Shown here piece by piece: positions 58,219 through 64,000 of a stretch of DNA of 64,000 nt (positions are counted from its first letter, which is position 1; every line of letters starts with the position of its first letter). The stretch comes from CAVRUD01 sp963849635 (GTDB taxonomy: Bacteria; Chloroflexota; Chloroflexia; Thermomicrobiales; UBA6265): contig CAWKIA010000013.1 in assembly GCA_963849635.1 (NCBI GenBank), positions 62,001 to 126,000 on the forward strand, given 5' to 3'. The translations under genes were made by a program, and so were the position numbers. The notes under the pieces were generated by a model, which worked only from the letters and a program-made list of their open reading frames with translations, was not told the origin of the DNA and ran no database searches.

Positions 58219-59893
58219 TTGGAACTGGACTTACGACAGATCCTTCGGTTCGCGCGGCGTTGGTGGTGGCTGCTGCTCTTGGCGCCTCTGCTCTCGGGGT
58301 TCGCCGCGCGCTTCGTCGAATCACGCACGGAGATTCGACCAACGCCGACCTATACAACTGGCGCCACGCTTCTGCTTGACCCCGTCGCGGGCACTGGCCG
58401 ACTTGGCATACAGCGCCGAGACCTACGCCGGGTTGATCGTTACTGATCCGATCCTAGCCCCAGTAGTCGCTGACCTTGGCCTCCCCTTCGACGTTGCGGA
58501 CCTCAAGGGTATCGTTTCGGTTTCCCCTGTGTTCGACACCGAACTGCTGCGGTTGAGTGTCACCGACACGGATCCAATGCGGGCGGCTGCCATCGCCAAC
58601 GCGGTGGCCGACCAATTCGTCAATTACATGGGCTCACGCGGGGCAGAAGTGGTCGACGCGACCCGCGCCGCCATCGAGTCGCAGATCGATAGCACCACGC
58701 AGGAGGTTGACGGTCTCGCTCGCGAGATCGACGCGCTAGAGCAGAGTGGCGATGCCGACAACCCGGCGGTCGAGGCGCAGATCGAGGGTTTGCAAGCACA
58801 ACTGGTACAACGCGAGGAAACCCTGGCACAACTCGAGGCGGAGCTCGCGCAGGTTGACCGCGAAGGGGCCACGACGCGGCCCGAGGTCACGGTCATCGAG
58901 CGGGCGTCGGTGCCGACATCCGCCAACCCGGTCGCGGGCGGGCGCCCGACGACGCTGTTGGCGGCGTTCGCGGGCCTACTCGTCGCCGTCGCGGTGCTCA
59001 TCCTCGTGGAGTTCCTAGACACGTCCGTGCGGACCAACACCGACGTGTTCGGCGCTATCGGGGCCCCGGTGTTGAGTACCATCCCGAAGCTCCGAGGACT
59101 CCGTGATCCGGCTCGGCGCCTGTTTATCGTCGAGCGTCCCAACGAGCAGGCGTCCGAATCGGTGCGGCTGCTCCGCACCAACATCGAGTTCGCCTCGGCG
59201 GCGCACCCCGTCAAGGTCTTGGTGGTGAGCAGCGCGGCGCCCGGCGAGGGGAAGAGCACGGTAGCGGCGAATCTTGCTGTGGCGATGGCGCAGGCCGGCC
59301 TCAAGACCGTTCTGGTCGACGCGGACCTGCGGCAGTCCGTGCAGCACCGCATCTTCGAGGTTCCCAACGACCGGGGCTTAACGACCCTTCTCCGCAACTC
59401 ATCGTTGACTTGGGACCATGTGCGGCGGGAGACGCGCGTCGCCAACCTGTCGGTCGTCCCCGGCGGTCCGTTGCCATCCAACCCCGCCGACCTGTTGAGT
59501 CTGGAACGGCTGGAGCGTCTGCTCGAGGAGATCAGAGAACAGGCCGATATCATCGTGGTCGACACCCCACCGATCTTGGCGGTCAGTGATCCGCTCGTCG
59601 TCGCCGCCCACGCCGATGGTCTCCTCCTTGTCTGCCGTCTCGGGCGGACGTCGGTGGCCGCCGTCGGCCGGGTGAGCACTGTCCTGCGGCAAGGATCGGT
59701 GCGGGTCGTGGGCGTGGTGCTGAATGGCAAATCGCGTCGGGACGACGGGAACGTCGCGGGGTACCCGTCGGGCTACTACCCGCGGACATGGAGTGAGGAG
59801 TCCGAGCCGTCGATAGCCTACGTCGCCCAGAACGGGCACGCTCGCGACAAGGCCGTGGTCGACGGGGCAGCGCTACGGCCGCCGGCCAGCTAG
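58219..59893 (+). CDS. Wzz/BY-kinase fusion: polysaccharide co-polymerase and tyrosine kinase (one frameshift)
   Basis: TTG start 'LELDLRQILRFARRWWWLLL' with the first membrane helix, a Wzz periplasmic domain with coiled coil ('IESQIDSTTQEVDGLAREID', 'QREETLAQLEAELAQVDREG') and a second helix 'TLLAAFAGLLVAVAVLILVE'. The cytoplasmic kinase has Walker A 'SSAAPGEGKSTVAANLAVAM', A' 'TVLVDADLR' and B 'ADIIVVDTPPILAVSDP'. The C-terminal tail has few tyrosines ('GYYPRTW'). Controls chain length and export. Frame change near 58385. About 558 residues. Confidence 0.88.
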
Positions 59894-59935
59894 GGACTGG
59901 CGTGGCGATCGACGGCGACGAGAGGAGCAGCCACC

Positions 59936-60757
59936 GTGTCCGACCCAACCAACTGGCATGGACAATGGGCCGACGTGGATCGGAGCGCCGATCCCGACGC
60001 CTTCGTCCGCTTCATGGACGAGATGCGGGCACGCGACGCGCCGGCCGCGCAGGCCGTACCACGGGTCTACTTCGCGTCGCTTGACCTGCATGAGGGGCAC
60101 CGGGTCCTCGAAGTCGGCTGCGGCACGGGCGACGAGGTCCGCTGGATGGCGCCGCTCGTCGGGGCGGCCGGCCGGATCGTCGGCGTGGACAATAGCGCCA
60201 CCATGGTCAGGGTAGCGAGTGAGCGGGCCGCCGGTCTCGGCTTGCCGGTCGAGTTTCGCCAAGGCGACGCCTACGCGCTCGGTTTCGACGACGCTGCCTT
60301 CGATCGCTGCCGGGCAGTGCACACCCTGTCCGCGCTCCACGACCCCAGGCAAGCCCTCGGGGAAATGGCGCGGGTAACCGTCCCTGGCGGACGAGTGGTC
60401 GTCGTTGACCAAGACTGGGACACGCTGGTGATCGACGCCGCCGATTACCGCGCAACCCGTCGGGTGCGAGAAGCGATCTGCGACGGGTTCCCCTCGGGTT
60501 GGGTCGGGCGCCGCCTCCCTGGTCTTTTCAAAGAGGTTGGGCTGACCAACCTTGTGGTCCGCGCCGGCGTTTCGAACTGGACGGAAAGTAACCCTGACGA
60601 CCCGATCTGGCGGTCGGCCCTCGACGGCGCCGTGGCGAGCGGAGCGCTGACCACGTCGGAGGCCGAGGACTGGCTGGCGGAGGTCCGGCGGCGATCCGAG
60701 GAGGACCGCTACTTCGCGGGGGTCATGGTGTTCATGGTCATCGGCGTCAAGCCCTAG
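59936..60757 (+). CDS. SAM-dependent methyltransferase
   Basis: 273 residues, GTG start. Motif I 'HRVLEVGCGTGDEVRWMAPL', 'GRIVGVDNSATMVRVASERA', 'QGDAYALGFDDAAFDRCRAV', 'MARVTVPGGRVVVVDQDWDT', as in Methyltransf_11/31-type enzymes. Intact SAM site, unlike the protein at 48352. Substrate unknown. It follows the BY-kinase by about 40 bases and may be co-transcribed. Confidence 0.88.
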   Translation: MSDPTNWHGQWADVDRSADPDAFVRFMDEMRARDAPAAQAVPRVYFASLDLHEGHRVLEVGCGTGDEVRWMAPLVGAAGRIVGVDNSATMVRVASERAAGLGLPVEFRQGDAYALGFDDAAFDRCRAVHTLSALHDPRQALGEMARVTVPGGRVVVVDQDWDTLVIDAADYRATRRVREAICDGFPSGWVGRRLPGLFKEVGLTNLVVRAGVSNWTESNPDDPIWRSALDGAVASGALTTSEAEDWLAEVRRRSEEDRYFAGVMVFMVIGVKP

Positions 60758-60805
60758 GCGATTCGGGTCGCTCCTGGCGGAGGACACCTGACGAACGCCG
60801 ACCGG

Positions 60806-61267
60806 TTAGCGGGGTTGGTTGCCCCGGAGCAGGAGCACGATAACCGGAAGGACGACCGCCAGCACGGCGACATCGAGCACATGGAGACCAAGACCCGATT
60901 CGAACACGATCACGGCCGGGCCGACCCGCGTCATCGTGATCACGATCGCGGCTGTGGCGATCAGAGAGAGGACCACCAACGGGACCGCCACCCGGTGCCA
61001 GCGCGGCGCGGACCGGCGTCGCCGCCTAGACCGCCGGCGGCTTTGGCCCATCTCGGCGACCTGCCGACGTCGAGCGGGGCCTTTTAGGGTAGAACGTCCA
61101 TCGGCCGTCGGCGCGACCGTACCCGGTCCCGCTCTTCGGTGTGTAAGGATTGGTGCCAAGGGAGGAGTGTCGGAGGTCTGGCCCTCCGCATGAGGAGGGA
61201 GGATGCCCACCGCCGGTTCCGGACTCCGTCGGCCCCGCCTCACGCCCACGGGCTTGTGAGACGCCAT
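60806..61267 (-). CDS. Small basic membrane protein
   Basis: 153 residues from ATG 61267, which has AGAAGGGAG upstream; an internal ATG at 61051 would give 81 residues. Arg/Pro-rich N-terminus, then 'SRRRSRRRRRSAPRWHR', a helix 'VAVPLVVLSLIATAAIVITM' and a second 'GLHVLDVAVLAVVLPVIVLL'. The last segment resembles the C-terminus of the protein at 61335. Function unknown. Confidence 0.6.
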   Translation of the reverse strand: MASHKPVGVRRGRRSPEPAVGILPPHAEGQTSDTPPLAPILTHRRAGPGTVAPTADGRSTLKGPARRRQVAEMGQSRRRSRRRRRSAPRWHRVAVPLVVLSLIATAAIVITMTRVGPAVIVFESGLGLHVLDVAVLAVVLPVIVLLLRGNQPR

Positions 61268-61334
61268 CGGTCGGTCTCCCTTCTGCTGCGGCCTAGTCTC
61301 TATTCTATAGCGAGGCGGCAATAGGGTGGCCCGC

Positions 61335-62915
61335 CTAGCCCGCCGGCCGGTAGGGGCGAGACCGCCGGCGCCAGCGACGCATCTGGTACCGGGCAAGGAA
61401 GACACCCACCGGCACGGCAACGGCCAGCACGGCGATGTCCGGTGCGTGGAGCCCGTGCCCCGGACTCATTATCACCACAATCGGTCCCCGGTTGAGCCCC
61501 ACGACAACCAATCCGCTGGCCAGTACCAACGCGACGAGCGCCACCGCTGCGCCGACCGTCTCGCGCAGGACCACGCCGGCGACCGTCCCGAGTCCCAGGA
61601 TCGCGCCGGCGAACAGGAGGAGCAGGAAGGATTTCGGCGTCTCGGAGGGCAACTCGGCCGCCATGGCGGCGGCGAGGGTTGCGGGCACCGCAGCTTCTTG
61701 CGGGCAGGCCCGGGCACGGAGGCAGGCGACTTGAGCCTCCGCCAGCTGTTCGACGGCGGCCAGCGGAGCTTCTGGGAGCGCGTCGATCTGGACGCGGGCA
61801 ATTTCGGCTCCGACCCGCGCGTAAATCTGGTATCCGCGCGTCGTGAGGGAGTTGCTCGCGGCGAAGCGGTACGAGAAGGTGAGCGACTCGTCCCCATAGG
61901 TGACGGCATTGGGAACCGATCTGCGATGCGAGTACCCACGTTCTGGATCGCCACGGTCGACCGCGGCCAACCAGGCGGAGGCAGCGGCTGGAGACGGGAA
62001 GCGTAGCAGCCAGAGCCCAACGTAGGGTGGCCCCTCTGGATCGGTTTCTGGGATACCAATCGCTTGGTCGAGGGCGTAGACCGTCTGGGCCGGACCGAAG
62101 CGCTCGGTCAGCTCCGCCAGGTCGTCCTGCGGCTGGTTGTAGGCAGGGAACGTCTCGCCGTTAGCCCGGAGATAGGCGTCGTCGATGCCAGGGTCAGCAT
62201 TCTCGTCATCCAGGCGAACCACGAGTGCCCCCAATCCTGGCTCGTTCTCTGTGCGAATCGAGGCAAGGCGCCGCTCCATCGTCTCCGCGAGGGACACAAG
62301 CATGGAGATGTCTGGCGGTGCACCGCCGTCAGCGTTCGAGGTGACCGTAACGCCGACCACGACGTTCCCATCTTGGAACCTCAGGTCCTGGATGAGGTGC
62401 GTCCGACCATCCTGCCTAACCAGTGTTCCGCTCGTGGCCTCCCACAGGTCTCCAATCGGGCCAATGCCAGGAATCTGGGAGGCGTCCGGCGCGACCGGCC
62501 AGGTACGCAGGAATTCGAAGCCCGTCTTGGCGCCGGTAGCATCGGTGAACTCGATTACATACGCGTCTATTCGCAGCGCGAAGTCGACACGGGCAGCGCC
62601 TGGGTGAATCGGCAACGCGAGTGCGCTGGCATACCGGCGCCTGAACCCCGCGTTACGCAACGTTTCGCGGGCGACACCGGCATTCACATCGTCGGAACCG
62701 ACCAGGTGCCGTACTTGGTCGTCGATTGTCTCCGTTGCGCCGCCGAGTCGCCCGAATCCCGGCTGGCCGACATCTGAAGGCACAAGCACAATCGCCGCCA
62801 AGTCCAGCCTCGGGGCGGACTCAACAGCGTCGGCGCTCGCGGAATCGGCGTACCCCGTGCGCACCAGAGCCACCAAAATGGCAACCACCACAGCATGAAT
62901 GACGCGATGGCGCAT
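61335..62915 (-). CDS. Secreted/membrane-anchored protein of unknown function
   Basis: 526 residues. Signal peptide 'MRHRVIHAVVVAILVALVRT'. A large extracytoplasmic region (30-420) with two similar parts ('DAYVIEFTDATGAKTGFEFL' and 'VGLWLLRFPSPAAASAWLAA'), each recalling lipoprotein-type alpha/beta folds and possibly a duplication. A Cys pair 'QVACLRARACPQ' near 425 may be a disulfide. Three C-terminal helices: 'SFLLLLFAGAILGLGTVAGV', 'AVALVALVLASGLVVVGLNR', 'GLHAPDIAVLAVAVPVGVFL'. Intact. No family recognised. Confidence 0.7.
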   Translation of the reverse strand: MRHRVIHAVVVAILVALVRTGYADSASADAVESAPRLDLAAIVLVPSDVGQPGFGRLGGATETIDDQVRHLVGSDDVNAGVARETLRNAGFRRRYASALALPIHPGAARVDFALRIDAYVIEFTDATGAKTGFEFLRTWPVAPDASQIPGIGPIGDLWEATSGTLVRQDGRTHLIQDLRFQDGNVVVGVTVTSNADGGAPPDISMLVSLAETMERRLASIRTENEPGLGALVVRLDDENADPGIDDAYLRANGETFPAYNQPQDDLAELTERFGPAQTVYALDQAIGIPETDPEGPPYVGLWLLRFPSPAAASAWLAAVDRGDPERGYSHRRSVPNAVTYGDESLTFSYRFAASNSLTTRGYQIYARVGAEIARVQIDALPEAPLAAVEQLAEAQVACLRARACPQEAAVPATLAAAMAAELPSETPKSFLLLLFAGAILGLGTVAGVVLRETVGAAVALVALVLASGLVVVGLNRGPIVVIMSPGHGLHAPDIAVLAVAVPVGVFLARYQMRRWRRRSRPYRPAG

Positions 62916-63261
62916 CTCGGTCCCCGTTTCGTCGATACCTAGCTTCGTGACAGGGCAGCAATAGTACGTCAGCGCCCCCGCCCTACGTCGCGGCACAGTG
63001 GTAAGCGCCGACGGTTAGGGATCCTCACCCGCATCATGCCCGGACATCGCCACAGCGTATGCGGGCCCAGGCACGTAGGCCGCGAAGATCGCAACCGTAC
63101 GATTGACGCCGATAGGGCAGTTTGCACCAGACGGAACCAAGGATCCCGGTTTGGCTGGAATACGGGGCAATCAGTCCTGATCCCCGGACCGGTTCTGGAA
63201 CGATCCGACGGTGTCGAGCGGGCTGGCGTGGCCCCGTATGAGGCTCAGTCAGTCGGGCGAC

Positions 63262-63685
63262 TCACGCATCGTTGGGTGCGAGGCCGTTGGCCCCCCGTTC
63301 GGGGCGGATGCTCGACCGCTCCATGAACGCCTCGATGTCGGCGCGCGAGAACCTGAATTCCGGGAGCCTGCCGGCCGCGGCGAGTCGGGTCGCCGGCAGC
63401 TTGCCCTGGGCCGCCCAGTAGAGCACCGTGGATGGTGCGACCCCCAGGACGCGTGCCGCTTCCTGCGTGCCGATCGGCCGATCCTCCGCATGGCGCGGTA
63501 ATCGCCTCGCAGCCAGGTCGCGGACATCGGAGCGCCGGAAGCCGTATCGGGCGCGCGGACCGCCGCCGACGCGCCGGAAGGGAAGCCGTCCCTGCCCGGC
63601 CATCGTCCGCACGGCAAAGGACGTCACCCCGAGGATGGTAGCCGCCTCGGCGGCCCCGATCAGGTCGTCGTCGATGAGAGCCCAT
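63262..63685 (-). CDS. Tandem MerR/excisionase-like HTH protein (start frameshifted)
   Basis: Two HTH_17-type domains in a row: 'LIGAAEAATILGVTSFAVRT' followed by 'GRLPFRRVGGGPRARYGFRR', then 'IGTQEAARVLGVAPSTVLYW' followed by 'AAQGKLPATRLAAAGRLPEF'. Residues ending 'RADIEAFMERS' close the second. Such domains bind DNA in excisionases and small regulators. The good frame has no ATG/GTG/TTG; the ATG at 63685 is one frame off, so one indel near the start is likely. About 140 residues. No integrase nearby. Confidence 0.65.
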
Positions 63686-64000
63686 CCCTTCGAATCACCC
63701 GATGGTGACGAGAAGCGTCATTCTAGCAGGTGTCGATCGCGTACCACCAAGACGCCGATTTCGTGGATCGTCGGACAGCACCAACTGTCCGCGCCGTAGG
63801 ACAGCCGCTCCGCCGAACGCCGGGCACGCGGCTCACCACGCAGGTAACATCCGTGGACACTCGATCCGCCATCCCATGCCGGCGGCCGGGATCGCTCGGG
63901 GAACGCCTACCCCGAAGAATGAGGCCACCCCTGCACGCCTGAGACCGGTGGGAGGATCAGAAGCAGCGTCCTCAAGGTCGGCACAGCCTGTTAACTCTCT
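63686..64000. other. Right edge of window, no supported gene
   Basis: Short frames only; may contain the promoter of the HTH gene. Confidence 0.3.

Overview
The window is GC-rich bacterial chromosome. I think it comes from a Chloroflexota, most likely a Thermomicrobia/Sphaerobacter-like lineage. The reasons are a T-box leader combined with GC-rich codon use, the make-up of the polysaccharide locus, and the PT-rich secreted proteins. This is an inference; no 16S gene is present. Many genes that are clearly single proteins by homology are split between two to four reading frames (uvrA, integrase, parA, the coupling protein, glycosyltransferases, O-antigen polymerase, lasso cyclase and precursor). 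Long neighbours are intact (serS, ugd, wecG, the epimerases). Some breaks fall on homopolymers, so I read most of them as sequence or assembly indels and annotate full gene spans.

Layout. 1-6.3 kb is core: a minus-strand T-box leader for a synthetase gene lying off the left edge, uvrA, an HNH nuclease, serS with two serine tRNAs just downstream, and tRNA-Arg. 6.3-20.8 kb is an integrated plasmid-like element next to tRNA-Arg: tyrosine integrase, small regulators, a conjugative coupling ATPase, two replication-relaxation proteins, a RepO-type replication protein, parA/parB with arrays of an 8-bp TGACGTCN repeat, ArdC-like antirestriction protein and an AEP/CHC2 primase. 20.8-31.6 kb is mixed accessory DNA: orphan BrnA-like antitoxin, GGDEF-EAL protein, a second XerC-type recombinase, XRE regulators, a DUF5655/NucS-like protein and an LPATG-ending secreted protein.

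31.9-47.9 kb is a surface polysaccharide locus. A giant secreted multidomain beta-helix protein leads into a long minus-strand run of glycosyltransferases, polymerase, phosphotransferase, nucleotidyltransferase/dTMP-kinase-like fusion, flippase, WecG, epimerase, initiating sugar transferase and UDP-glucose dehydrogenase. A second part of this locus, the UDP-glucuronate decarboxylase and the BY-kinase/Wzz, lies at 56.4-59.9 kb.

Between the two halves (49.2-55.5 kb) sits the most interesting system: a lasso-peptide cluster. It has a PqqD-type B1, a nucleotidyltransferase, a B2 protease, an asparagine-synthase-like cyclase, a short precursor with a textbook leader (Tyr-17, Pro-14, Leu-12, Thr-2), an HPr-kinase-like lasso kinase and a convergent two-gene ABC exporter. 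The precursor appears to have its own promoter inside the 3' end of the cyclase gene. 59.9-64 kb holds a methyltransferase, two membrane proteins sharing a C-terminal segment, and a tandem excisionase-like HTH protein.
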